From Symbiodinium natans (lineage: Eukaryota > Sar > Dinophyceae > Suessiales > Symbiodiniaceae), in NCBI GenBank assembly GCA_905221605.1, contig CAJNDS010000376.1, positions 62,001 through 126,000 of the forward strand: a stretch of 64,000 nucleotides of DNA, read 5' to 3'. The notes under the pieces were generated by a model. That model was given only the letters and a program-made list of their open reading frames with translations. It did no database searches and was not told the origin of the DNA. The translations under genes and the position numbers were made by a program. Below, one piece after another: positions 21,900 to 32,960 of this stretch; the stretch's first letter is position 1, and each line of letters starts with the position of its first letter.

Positions 21900-22442
21900 G
21901 TGGCCCTTGTGGGCCCCCCCCCCCCCCCCCCCAAATACTAAACTCTAAGCCCACCTGGCGGTTGGTCTAAATTATGGTCCCTGGTTGTCGTCTCATGTTG
22001 CACATGCCTCTGGGCAGGTGGCCACTGTCCATGCCTCTCCCGCATGTGTGTGTGTGTGTGTGTGTGTGCTTCTGCATGTGCTCAAAATCAGATTGACTGC
22101 TGGGTCCACATCTGTCCGGCGTTGTGTTTGCCTCTGTGTGTTCCGCAACAAGCGACGACTTGATGTTGGTGTCTGTCCCGCGTGTTGTTTGCATTAAAGG
22201 GTCCATGCCTGTCGATCGTTTTGCCTGCTACTGTGTGCTCAAAGTCAAAAGGCACCCCGGTCAGCACCTGCCAAGAAGCTAAGAAAACGTCGGGTCTCTC
22301 GTTAGCAGTTGCAAACTTTGGGTTGCGTGGACAGTTTATACTTCACGGTACTGTAGCATACTAAACTAAAGTTATGAAAGAAGCATGGCTACTACAGTAC
22401 ACTGCACTATACTCTACACTAGCCAAAGTCTGCATGTTACAG

Positions 22443-22526
22443 GCTGGGTTCTGCCATGTTGCACGTGAAGTCTGCCTTCTCAACAGCGTTTGACCTGGTC
22501 GATCAGCTCGAGAAGTCCCGCACAAG
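22443..22526 (+). CDS. short exon, helical
   Basis: Frame LGSAMLHVKSAFSTAFDLVD then QLEKSRT, between TTACAG and ACAAG|GCTGGG. The ten bases AGGCTGGGTT occur both at the exon's start (22441) and just after its end (22525). Phase to the neighbouring exons is not resolved. Confidence 0.45.
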
Positions 22527-23097
22527 GCTGGGTTGGGGTTTCGTCTGCTGGGTCCCGGAATTTAGGGTTCCTCGGGTTTTGTAGGGTCTCAGGTTTAAGG
22601 ACCGGGGTTTCGGTTTAAAGTATAGATTTACAATTTCTGTGGTTAGGTCTGAAGTAGCTTGGCTGTTTTTCAGCGGTTCGCAAAGGTTTGGGGTTCAGGT
22701 TCGCCCGCTCCGCGTCTTCAGCTTATCATGAGCACTGCACCCCGCATGTATGGGGGCGGACATTCTCAAGGCTTCATGTTTCTTAGAACCAGCTGCTGCA
22801 CTTCTGGGCGGATCCAGATCACACATGATCACGCTTCTTGCGAGAGAACTAGGGTCAACCTTCAAGGTTTAAAAGATGCGCAGAGCTTTCGTGAGATCCA
22901 GATCCCCTTCCAGAAGCCCGAATCACAACAATAGCTTCCGCGAAGCCCACAGACCAGCCTCGAACGTCGCAAGTGTAGGCTTGGCCTGAGAGCAATCCCA
23001 ACTCACCACGTCAGCTGAAGGTTACTCCAGATTCTGGTCCTTTTTGGGTCCTCCGTATGAGAAGGAGAGCGGCACCTTGATTTGGAACAACCGCCAG

Positions 23098-23220
23098 GTA
23101 TAGCCAAGCTGTGAGCGACTATGAACAGTGCCTCGTGTCGTGGACGGAGGTCGAGTCGCAGAAGGCGCTGGGCGGACTCGGCCCTGAACATGTTACGCTT
23201 GCGCAGATGTGGCAGCGGCG
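23098..23220 (+). CDS. short exon
   Basis: After CGCCAG the frame reads YSQAVSDYEQCLVSWTEVES then QKALGGLGPEHVTLA. The donor may be GTTGGG at 23221. No family recognised. Confidence 0.4.
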
Positions 23221-24791
23221 GTTGGGTCTGCTTTCATCGTCTCTTCTATTCTTAGCCGCAGTCTGCTTGCTGAGCCTTTTCCGCTATGCTGTCCTCGCTA
23301 GTGCCACTATCGCGACTTTTTGCCTCAATTGTGCTATTGTAGTGTGTTTTGGGCATGGCTACTTTGTTTCAACAGCTGTCATCAAATGGATATTCTGAGC
23401 AGAGTAGCTTTTTACTTTCGTCATGCCTTAACTTGCCCTGCATCCACTACTCTCATCGCTGAAGTGGGACTTATGCTGTCACAATCGCAGTTCTTGTTGG
23501 AACTGCTACGTATTCCCACGGATATGTTGAACGGTAACGAACGTTCATTATAGTGAATGGTGATCCTGGTCCTGCAAATTTTGATGCTGCTGCTCATGAT
23601 ACCCGCGTTTCATCAAGACGCTTGTTGAGTGCTGCCCAGTCGTCTCCCTCTGGGGGTTTAGTCGGATTCAGGGTCCTCACCCCATGTTCCGCATCGCCAG
23701 TGCTTAAGTTCAGGTTTGGCATGCATTTACCCAAGTCTTCGGTGCTCAAACTGTGAGCAGCATCTCCTTCCTTGGTTTCAAAGCACTGTCTCCCATCCTC
23801 TTCTCGGTTTTCAAAGGCTGCAAATCTCAGGCAGTAGAAGAAAGCTCAAGACCGTTGGACTCTTGTAAGTTAAAACTGTCCAAATATCCAACAATCCTCC
23901 CACTTATGTATTTGAAGGTTTTAAGTATGCCGAGAATGAGATTTCATCGTGGAAGTAGTGACATCCAGTTTTGCCTTTCCGGACTTCCGGGATGATGGTT
24001 TAACTGCGTTTCAAGAGTTATCGCTTCCGTTGTTTGAAAGGCTCAGCAGAATGCGAAGCAATTCAGTCCTTGATTCTCCTCCTTCTCGGTTTTTTTCGGC
24101 AGGCGGTCTTGGTTCGTTGCTCTCGTGCGCAGATTCAGACTTTAGGTACAGTCTAGAAGGGTGATCGAGAAAGACCATAGTTCCAACGCTAATATCATCG
24201 TAGAACTGCGCAACTGTTTATACGCATACATACATACGTACACACATCTAGATTAGAACGGCAGGACCCTTACTAAAGAACATGTTTTGATGAATTACGT
24301 TTCAGCTGGGAGGCTTCCTTGGTTAGAGTGCACCTCAATGATTGGTTCGTTAATGCCACAATGCCAACTGAAATCGAGCCTGTGTTTATTTACTATCCGT
24401 GTTTTTGTACATTTGTCTGGTCTTGCTTTTGGGGGTGTTTAAATCGCTTGTCATGGCCGTCGAGACAGGTATGCATCCTGAATTTTGAACGTTTTCAACA
24501 TGTTGAAGATTCCATGAATCGCCATGTTCCTTTCTGTGGCGTGCTCCTGTCAGGCGACTGCTTCCACAATAGTGCTGTAGCCGACACCGAAGCTGTGCCA
24601 CAATCTGCGCGCTGATTTCAAGGTCTTTTCTCGGACGCGCACCAGCATTCAATTTCATAGCAAGTTCTGATTTTTCACTACAGCATTCGCTTGAGCAACA
24701 CCTGGTGTTTGCGATTGTGGATTGCAAAGCTGTGCTAGGCTGTGTATGAGACTTTGTAGCGTTGCAACGAGTGAGACATTGAACCTGCCAG

Positions 24792-25055
24792 GCGGCTTTA
24801 GACACAGCGAAGGCGCTTGCGTCGGATCCCCGCCAGCCACACGGCTCAGTTTTGCCGCTCTTCGATTACATTCGCAAGCAGGGCACCAAACATGAAGCTG
24901 TCTCAAAGCTGGAGCCAGGGTGCGAATGTCTCAGTTTGAGATCGAAGCAGAAACAGCCCTGCTGGTAAGTACAAGCCACCAGCCGAACCAGCCCAAAAAG
25001 AAGAGACCAAAGAGTCTTCATTCAGGGCGACTGAGTTCAAGGGTCTTGAGGGTAA
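24792..25055 (+). CDS. three small exons, unrecognised
   Basis: 24792-24919 reads AALDTAKALASDPRQPHGSV then LPLFDYIRKQGTKHEAVSK, ending before GTGCGA. A possible mini-exon at 24934-24963 (FEIEAETALL) ends at a consensus GTAAGT. A third segment from 25026 (ATEFKGLEGKPFVKLL) follows TTCAG. Boundaries of the last two are tentative. Confidence 0.4.
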
Positions 25056-25368
25056 GCCCTTTGTGAAACTGCTTCCTGCTTTGTGAAACTGCTTCTGAAG
25101 GTTCCATGAGCTGCAGATACAGGCCCGGATGCACTTAGGGATGGAGGGCTTAGGGCAGATTCTTTCGTTGCTTTGCTACGATTCAGGGTCAGTTTGGGTT
25201 AGGCGCTGCGGGACTCGAAAAACAATCTGAAAGCCTTGCATCAACAGGGATGCTGCCCCCCACGCCTGGTAACAGTTGGATAATTTAGTTGCAGTTGCGC
25301 ACTTCTAGCAAGCCTGCTTAGTCGGTGCTGTACCCAAGCCTTAAAGCTTGAGCACAAAAACTTCTCAG

Positions 25369-25455
25369 GCACGAGATGCGATGGCCCTGCTCTCAAGGGT
25401 GCTTAGCGACAGCCGCCTGCTGAGGCGCCTGGTCGAGACTGGGCTGGCCATCAAG
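25369..25455 (+). CDS. 87-bp helical exon
   Basis: Between TTCTCAG and ATCAAG|GTCTAA, exactly 29 codons: ARDAMALLSRVLSDSRLLRR then LVETGLAIK. Clean AG|G acceptor and GT donor, phase 0 both sides. Confidence 0.5.
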
Positions 25456-26100
25456 GTCTAACGTATCTGTAGGTATCTGTTGCAACAGTAGTACTACTGT
25501 AGCTACAGCATATCACGTGCATTATGAAAGATCACGGTGTGCTACGGTGTGTTATGGTATGTGAAATATGTTATGGTGCGTACGTGCAGGGCTCGGCTGC
25601 AAACTTGACCCCTAGATCCTGCTGAGTTGCTCAGCACCCCAAACCCTAAACCCCGAGCCCCAAGCCCCAAGCCCCAAACCCTATACAATACAGAGAACAT
25701 GGCTTTGGGACAACCTTGCAGTCGCCCGGCCACCTTGTTGTCGGGCTGTAGGGCTGTAGGGCCAGTGTCCGAGATACTGAGCTTAAGCAGAGTATCAAGT
25801 CTAGATATCAAGGCCATGCTGTTGTTATGCGTAGCTTTCCTGAAACGTTAAGTTGCAAACAGCCCGCCGAGGAAAAGTCGCTGATTGCCATCAAGCCGGA
25901 GCAGTTGACGAGTCTTCCGTGCAATCTGGGGAGGGGGAGTTCGCCAGATTCGGGTCCATCTAGTCGCTGTTCCTTAAGATGTAGTGTGCCATAAAGGGTA
26001 CCAGAATTTAGGACAACTCCCATCTGAAGTTTGGGTATGTGGGGACAATAGCAGTAACCCCGACGGCTTCCTGACAGTCGCGTGAAGATGGTCACCTCAG

Positions 26101-26560
26101 GAATGGCTCTGCCAAAGTGGAGGAGCAGCAAGTGCTGTGTCGCCAGTACTTCTCACCGGACTCCATGAGCATCGTGCGCGGGGTGATTCAGGACTACCTT
26201 TAAATTCAAAAAAGGAAACGATAGGAAGCAAAGCTTTGGGTTCATTGTGGCTTCAGGACTCCGCATCAAGGACTCTGGAGTCTCTCTCCACACTGATTGA
26301 TGGCACACGTGATTGGCTGGTGGCGCTGCAAACCATCAGCAGGCGCACGGCTCCCGCTGGACCTCAGTCTGTGGAGATGGTCGCCGTGGCGTGGTCCGGC
26401 ATCGTGCGTGAATTCGGCGCCATCTTGCAGAGCTTCGAACTTCCGTCAAAGGATCCGTCGCATGAGTTGCTGATCCTTCACCGGAAGCTCTTGGGTCGAA
26501 GCCTCCCACAGCTTTGCCCTGTTCCGTCCAGCGCCTTGGCTTTCGTGAGATACATGTGAT
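26101..26560 (+). CDS. two exons around a 65-bp GA-AG intron
   Basis: Exon 26101-26191 reads VEEQQVLCRQYFSPDSMSIV then RGVIQ; exon from 26257 reads DSASRTLESLSTLIDGTRDW then LVALQTISRR and further helical sequence (EFGAILQSFELPSKDP). Without removing 26192-26256 the frame stops at TAA just after the donor. The intron starts GACTAC and the second exon starts GACTCC, so the nine bases TTCAGGACT occur at both ends. The right end is unclear; the open frame runs to TGA at 26557-26559. Confidence 0.55.
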
Positions 26561-26979
26561 GCCAGTATAGCTCCTCCAGTGTTCAGTTCCTCGGAACTTT
26601 CATCCCTGGGTGGCGAGGGACCGCTGAGGTTGCGTCTCTGCCATCTTGCAGCGGATGCCATCAGTCTCCACGACATCTCTGGTGGCCTGGGACCGCGTGC
26701 CTTTGGATGAGGGAGGCGTGGGTTGTGGAGGTTTGCGTGAAGTCAGCCTCTTGCTACTGCGAAGTCTTTCAGGGAGTGGCTGCCCTTGAGGTGAGCTGCT
26801 TGTGGTGCTCCAACAACCTGAGGCACTCTTGCTGGACGCAGGAGCTAGTGGGGCGTTGTAGAACCGCGCACGCCGAAGCTAATGCGCCCCAAGACCCCAA
26901 TCGCGGTCCTTGTCTTGGGAAGGTGAGGGGCATGATCCTGTGTGCAGTTTGAGTCCTTGCGTGAAGCACGCTGATGCAG

Positions 26980-27173
26980 GAGTGCACTCGGGCTGGGAAG
27001 TTGACGTTCGCAAGCCCATCCCAGCCGACCTCAAGGATGTCAACAGCCAATTGCCCAGCCAAGTGCTGGGATGCAAACTCAAGACTGATGCGCTTTGGTT
27101 GCACGTGCAGCATGCTGGCAAAGCCCTCAATGCGCGCGATGCTTTGGTGGCAAACCATGCCATGTTTCGCAGT
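26980..27173 (+). CDS. exon, unrecognised
   Basis: After GATGCAG the frame reads VHSGWEVDVRKPIPADLKDV and later LWLHVQHAGKALNARDALVA. Likely the same helical gene or the one after it. A second open frame exists over the same bases but has less protein-like composition. Confidence 0.45.
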
Positions 27174-27990
27174 ATGTCACCTGGACATTGCAGTCTCTTC
27201 CCCGCCAGCCTCCTTGGTCAAGCCGATCCTGTGTATTCCTGTCATTCTGTGTATGTATTCTATGGTCATTCAAATGATCGCTCCACGATGCTGCGCAAAC
27301 ACTGGCATAAGTACGAGTGGACGAATGAACAGTTATGTGAAATCTTATGTTGCGTCACTCCTCTGTTGCACAACGCTGGTTGACATGTTGCAACGCCGCG
27401 CACCCACACACCCACACACCAACACCCACACCCACACCCACGTGTGTCTGGTATATATATATATATGCAGAAAAATGTTATGAATGTAGAATAATTCGAA
27501 GCAAAAATAATTCAATTATGTCTTTGAATATTAATTGTACGTGTGCTAACCCCCTCCCCTAATTCCGGGACTGGACTTTCATGAACGACTGACCCTGGCG
27601 TTCCAAGCGCAACTGAGGCAGCAGCTTACCAGGTTCTCCAACCTTCGGATGTGGCAGCTTCACAGTTGCCCAACCGGGCCTTCTGCTTCTGCGCCGCATC
27701 CGTCAGCTCGTCCGGCTCCGTGAGCAAGACCTGCCGACACAGGAGAGGTCATGAACTTGTCGCCAGAGTTCCAAGAACTAGTTTCTGAATACCTAGAAGA
27801 CCAAGCACCGTCCAGGATGGGTATCTGCGATGGTGCATCAGACACACCGATCGATCTCTGGTCGCCGTTGAGCAAGCCTATCATGCTTCCCAAGCTTCAC
27901 CGGTGGCTCTGTCTGATTTGGCGCTGAGGGATGCAGATGGTCGTTAAAGCATCTACGCAGACAATGGGTGATAGTGTGTGTGTGACTCAG
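27174..27990. other. intron or intergenic, with CA microsatellite
   Basis: Contains an (ACACCC) run at 27401-27440, an (AT) run and an AT-rich patch to about 27550. Fragments such as [20 protein letters not shown] near 27820 could be coding but do not link in phase. Confidence 0.4.
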
Positions 27991-29992
27991 GTGGAACCAG
28001 CGCCTGCAGAGCTTGCAGTCTGAGAAGTTCTGCGGAGACGGCCACGTTGATGCCTGGGAAGCCTGCGACGATGGCAACCAGATCACCGGGGATGGCTGCC
28101 GAGCAGATTGCCGGTCCATCGAGCCGGGCTTTACATGTACGACACCGGCTGTTCCATGCGTCACTACTTGTGGAGATGGCATCTTGGCAGGCCAGGAAGG
28201 CTGCGACGACGGAAACGTGTTATCGGGCGATGGCTGCTCCTCCAAATGCCAGGTTGAAGTGCTGTGCACGCGCAAAGATGCCTTCGAAAAGTTCAGGAGG
28301 CCCCAAAACCATCGCCACACTATATTTTCCCAAGGGCTGCAGATGAATTTGGAGCACCCTGTCCTGCACCAGGGCAATCCCGACACCGCGCTGAGAGCAC
28401 CGGTGCCAGTCCTCGATGGGACTGCGTCCTGCGCAGGCTACAAGTGTCCAGCCGGGTGTAAGCCTGCCTCTTGGATGGAATCCCGTTTGTGCCTGACCAC
28501 CACTTGCGGCAGCGACGACGTGAAGCGTTGCTGCGACTGCAATGATGCAGTTGGAGCAGATTCTGGCGCCTCACCATCATGGACCACGGAACCTTGCTTT
28601 TCTTGGGACACGTCTCAGGCTGGCAGGGTCTCCCCGACAGCCGAAGATGTGATTGCTGCATGCGGTGGAGCACTTGGATACGTGTTTGGCACTGTGAAGA
28701 GTGGCAAGTTCTTGGTTCGTCACGATGTGGTCCTGCCCAGCCGCGATGCCTTCAAGAAGGCGATGAGCCCAAAGAAGGACGATGTTTTGCACGTCTGGCC
28801 AGTATCACAGCAATTCCAAAGTCTGTCGTTCAAGGCCAAGAGAACTACGGCCGGCTTCCGCTTTGGCTTCCATTGCGCAGGTTCAGAGGATGATTGCCAA
28901 CTGTGGCAAGTCTTGCTGGGAAGCAACATCACCAGGAATGGATTCTTGGCTTCCCAGAAGGGAGGTGTTGGAGTTCGGCCGCGGGCTGTGGCCGGCAGCA
29001 CCTTTGTGATCTACAAAATACAGAATCCGACAAAGGTCTGGACATGCCCTGCTCATGCCCCCACGCCGCATTGCGGAGACGGCGTCATCTCTGGCGTTGA
29101 GGAGTGCGATGCTGTATCTGCTGCAGGAAGCACATACCTGCATGGCTGCAATGCAGCCTGCCAGGTTTCGGAGGGATGGGGGTGCAGCACATCGCCTGAA
29201 CCCCACTGCAGCCCCCTGTGCGGTGACTCCTTAGTGCTGGGAAATGAAACCTGTGATGATGGCACCACCTTCCGTTGGGGGGGCTGCACGAACGACTGCA
29301 GATTTCACACGCAGCTGAGTTACATCGCTTCCACAGGAGGCTGCGATGCTTCTGCGCAGACAAAGTCAGCTGCAACTGCCGAAGCATGTGAGGCCGCATG
29401 CACAGTCGAGGAGAGCTGCGTGGGATACTCCTGGCGAATGGCTGGAGGCTGCAGCCACATCAGTGGTCCACTGCCTACGTCCTTCGGACAAGGACCGGAA
29501 ACCCAAGCTGACAATAGCCATTGCAAGGTCAAGGCAAGATACCTTCTTCTGAAGGAAGGCCTCCAGTCTGTTGCTGGCAACGCATTTTTACATGAAGCTC
29601 ACAAGCAGTGCAGAGCACACGGCCTGAAGCCTGTGTCCGTTAGCTCTGTACAAGAGCTTGATGTTGTGTACGACTTTGTCAAGAGGTCTGGGCTAAACTT
29701 GAGCCAGCCAAGAGGGGTGCCAATTGGATTGGCCATTGAACATGATAGGAAGAACAGCTACTTCGACTTGAGCAATGCCTCCTCTGAGTTGGATGCTCTG
29801 CTTGCGACGGCCTATAGGAGTGGTCGCTGGCAGACAAGCCAGTGGATGTCAAACGCTGGGGATGCGGAGATTGTCGGCTTCGGCTTTGGCAATGAAAAGT
29901 CCAAGCAGCGCGCTGGTCTGCACGACTGGCGCTTGGACCATTACCCTTCCGGCCTCGTCTGTGAGGACCTGAAGCTGCCGGCAGACCCCCAG
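27991..29992 (+). CDS. DUF4215 repeats, PAN-like and C-type-lectin-like exon
   Basis: A 2-kb exon, acceptor GACTCAG, open throughout. It starts with two Cys-rich units of the DUF4215/myxococcus-type pattern ([32 protein letters not shown]), each followed by GDGC...C. Two more degenerate copies come later ([28 protein letters not shown]). Between the pairs is a beta-rich region of about 250 residues with [10 protein letters not shown] and [15 protein letters not shown] that I do not recognise. Then a PAN/Apple-like piece ([15 protein letters not shown]) and a C-type-lectin-like domain ending [17 protein letters not shown]. The probable GC donor CCCAG|GCC at 29993 leads in phase 0 to an SRCR exon. 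The protein is expected to be extracellular with many disulfides and to bind carbohydrate or protein ligands. Confidence 0.75.
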
Positions 29993-30107
29993 GCCGACGG
30001 CCATAAGTCCATCACAAGAGATGGTCGTCGTGGTAACTACAGCGCTTTTCTTGACTGCAGCGGCATAATGTGCATTCTAGGGGGTGGGGAGATCTGCTGC
30101 CGTGGAG

Positions 30108-30805
30108 GTACAAATCCGATTGGCTGGTGGTGGTCAGCGAAATCGTGGCAGAGTGGAGGTGTACCACCACCACAAGTGGGGCACTGTCTGCAACAAGGCC
30201 AGCGGGGGTGATTTCAATGTGCCTAACTGGGTTTTGTTTGGCTGCCACCAATGCCCAGGGCTCAGGCATACCTGAAGGGGCCTAGGTACCCAAGATGCGG
30301 GGCTAATTGTTTATGCAAGACTCAAAATTTGTACCGATTGGCATTTTCATCGCCCAGATTGCCAAGGGCTTTACCGACAACAGCGCGGAGGTCTTGTGCC
30401 GTGAGCTGGGCTTTCCAGGCGGAAAAGTCCTGAAGGACAAGATGAGCGGACACTTGCCAGCAGGCTCAGCAGATACCCATCATGTTAAGTTCAACTGCAA
30501 CCACCGAATATGTATAGAAGTTATAGCAAAGACCCTCAGGTATGCAGGGGTTGAGAAAGTCGCTTCGGTCGCCTGTGTAGATGTCGTGTGCCCGCTGTCA
30601 GGTAAAGGCACCATTTGGATGGCCGAGGTGGCGTGCCGCGGAAGCGAGAGCTCCTTCAAATCATGCCCCTTCCCAGGCTCGCAGCTCCAGATTCTTCTCT
30701 CATGTTCTCTCACTTCGGGCCTCTAATAGCCCATCACCTGCCGAGACGAGAGGTTGGGCCAAGCACAACTGCGACCACCAGCAAGATGTTGCTGTGGAGT
30801 GCCAG
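30108..30805 (+). CDS. scavenger receptor Cys-rich (SRCR) domain 1, four exons
   Basis: Exon 30108-30197 encodes the SRCR start (IRLAGGG, GRVEVYHHHKWGTVCNK). Exon 30367 to about 30511 encodes GFTDNSAEVLCRELGFPGGK. Exon 30602-30676 encodes KGTIWMAEVACRGSESSFKS then CPFPG, and exon 30753-30805 encodes WAKHNCDHQQDVAVECQ. These match the SRCR consensus blocks WGTVC, VCRELGF, W..V.C.G.E..L..C and NC.H..D..V.C. Donors are GC (AAG|GCC, CAG|GCT) or GT, and all acceptors are AG|G. SRCR domains are disulfide-bonded extracellular ligand-binding modules, well known in animal receptors and present in several algae. Confidence 0.8.
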
Positions 30806-31029
30806 GCTCGAATCTTACATTACGCAAACATGTGTAACTATACCGTGCAGCATTGTGCGGGCATTGAAGAGCGCAGCGACTTCGTGCACTGGCTGCCTTT
30901 GGCGGCGGGGGTGGGAGGTGGTGAGACGGTGAAGATACGATCTCGATTTATCGCGTGGCAGGGTCCAGAGAATGAGATGAAGCTTCGCTAGCACCTCACT
31001 CCCACATCTTCACAGGAGCCGAGTGGATT

Positions 31030-31150
31030 TTTACTTTCATGATCGTCGTCGTCGTCATCATCATCATCGTCGTCGTCGTCGTCGTCGCCGTCGCCGCTAT
31101 CGTCGTCATCATCGTCACCATCATCAGCACCACCGCCAGTCATCACCATC
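31030..31150. repeat. GTC/ATC trinucleotide tract
   Basis: Imperfect (GTC)n/(ATC)n run; the minus strand reads as a poly-Asp frame. Judged a microsatellite in an intron, not coding. Confidence 0.75.
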
Positions 31151-32960
31151 TCGATCATGCACTCGGCCCAGCTCATCTCATGCTCTTTCCTGTGCAGTAA
31201 GAACGAGCATGTATGTTTGCTGCCTTGGTTCAAAGAATCGACAGCAAGGGTTGCGGGTTGTTTGATGGCCCTTGCTTTGTTTCGAGAGGCGACTTGGCTG
31301 TGGTGCCCGTTCCATTGTGGACTGTCCTGGCATTCGCGCGCCTTCCTCTTCCTTTTGGGTGCCGTCGCTGGTTTTGGTTTTGGTGCCTGGGTGGTTTTCT
31401 GCTTCTTTAGGGGCTTCTGGCAACCCGAGCCAGTTGTCCGCAAAAGAGGCCTTGCTGGATCAGACCACGAGTCTCCAGCATCAACCTCAGGCCAGGCGCC
31501 GTCGCTTAGCCGGCTACAGTGCATGGGTGATCAAGATGTGCTTGACCTCACTGTGCAAATTGAGGGTCGTCAGATTAGGCTTAGGGGTATCAGGACCAGT
31601 CCCGCCCCGCAGTCGAGTTCTCGCGTGAGCTCTCGCCAGTGCATCCTCTTTCAGCGTGGGCTCAGGCCCCATAGCATCCACCCCTAGCTAAAATCTCCGT
31701 TACTGCTCCCAGGCACAGCCTTATTCAGAGGTCGTTCACAGCACCCTCAGTTTCAGTCAGTTCCACAGCCGGGTCCGTTGGTCCCACTGAGCCAGAGTAC
31801 CGTTGGAAGGGCAAAGCCAGGTGTTTCAGAGGCGACAGGCGATTGCCTTGGCCTTCGCGCCTTGATACATGTGTTGGCGTACTGGTTTCTATCGCAGTCT
31901 GTCCGTGTTGGGCGGCTGCCACTTTGAGAGGTGAGCTTGATCGCCTTGACCCCACACCAAGCCTCAGCCTGTCCATCCTCCATGCGCAAGGCTTCCGAGC
32001 CCCTCGTTGCCGTGTGCTCTTGATAGGGTACATATCACCCACGGCTTTGCCATACCCTCCTCCTTTGACTCGCTAACGTGGAGTTTGCAGCCCTTACCTC
32101 AGCCGAGTCATGTCCCGTTGAGGTGCTGGGCTTCAGCTGGCCTCCGTCAGCATAGATCTTGAGACTGCAACGTGACCTTGTCACGAGGTGATGCAGAGGG
32201 CCAATGGGCTCCTGCTGTGTCTCCTTCTCTTAGTCGAGGAGTTAGAACAAGGACACCAGGCGGCTTCTTCCGCGTTCATAGGGCCGTCCCTTCAGCTCGT
32301 GGTGCCCAGTGCCCCGCTCTTCTCCGTAGACTTGAATGCGAGAGGCCTGGTCCCATTCCACGAGGTAGAGCCCGTTCAGCCTGCCGCCAGGAGCCACACT
32401 CAGGCTCTTTTGTAGGCCTTGGGAACCCTGCCGCGGCCAAGAGCTCGACTCGCCTCAGAGCCGCATGCAGCAGACCTTCTTCAGCTTGTGACCATTGCAT
32501 TCCACTTCCAGCTTCGAGTCGCCTTTGGCCCCACTCGACTCAAACACTGCGTCGCCGCTTCGACGGCGTTTCGGAGCGCCTTGGTTTGCCAACTGCCAGA
32601 TCCCACTTCAGACCGGAGGGCAACGCACATGTTGCAACAAACAGAAGATAGCGCTGTCTCTGATGAGACTGGCAAGTGGAGAAATTCCATGGCATGGTAT
32701 ATAGGAGTGCGAGTTCTGACTATAGTCCATCTCACCTCAACCCATAGTCTGGAAGGTACCTGTGCGCTTGGCAGATGGGAATGCAAGCCGTGGACGAGTT
32801 GAGGTGGGTACGTGTTGGCTGCATCTTAGAATTTGGGTCTTCCCCCCTTGCTTTGAGTTGACACATCCAGTTCCTGGATAGATGTCCGGGCCGATCCATA
32901 GCAATTCTTTTACTGACCGGTCAAGTTGCAGGAAACATGTATCTTGGAACTCCTTTGCAG
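31151..32960. other. probable intron between SRCR domains
   Basis: Open frames exist (for example 31505-31680, LDLTVQIEGRQIRLRG) but none links in phase to an SRCR exon or matches a known domain. No tandem repeat or telomeric array was seen. Confidence 0.45.

Noticed and set aside
30988-31524. 178-codon minus-strand frame with a poly-Asp stretch
   Set aside because: It runs through a GTC/ATC microsatellite in a probable intron, opposite to all real exons.
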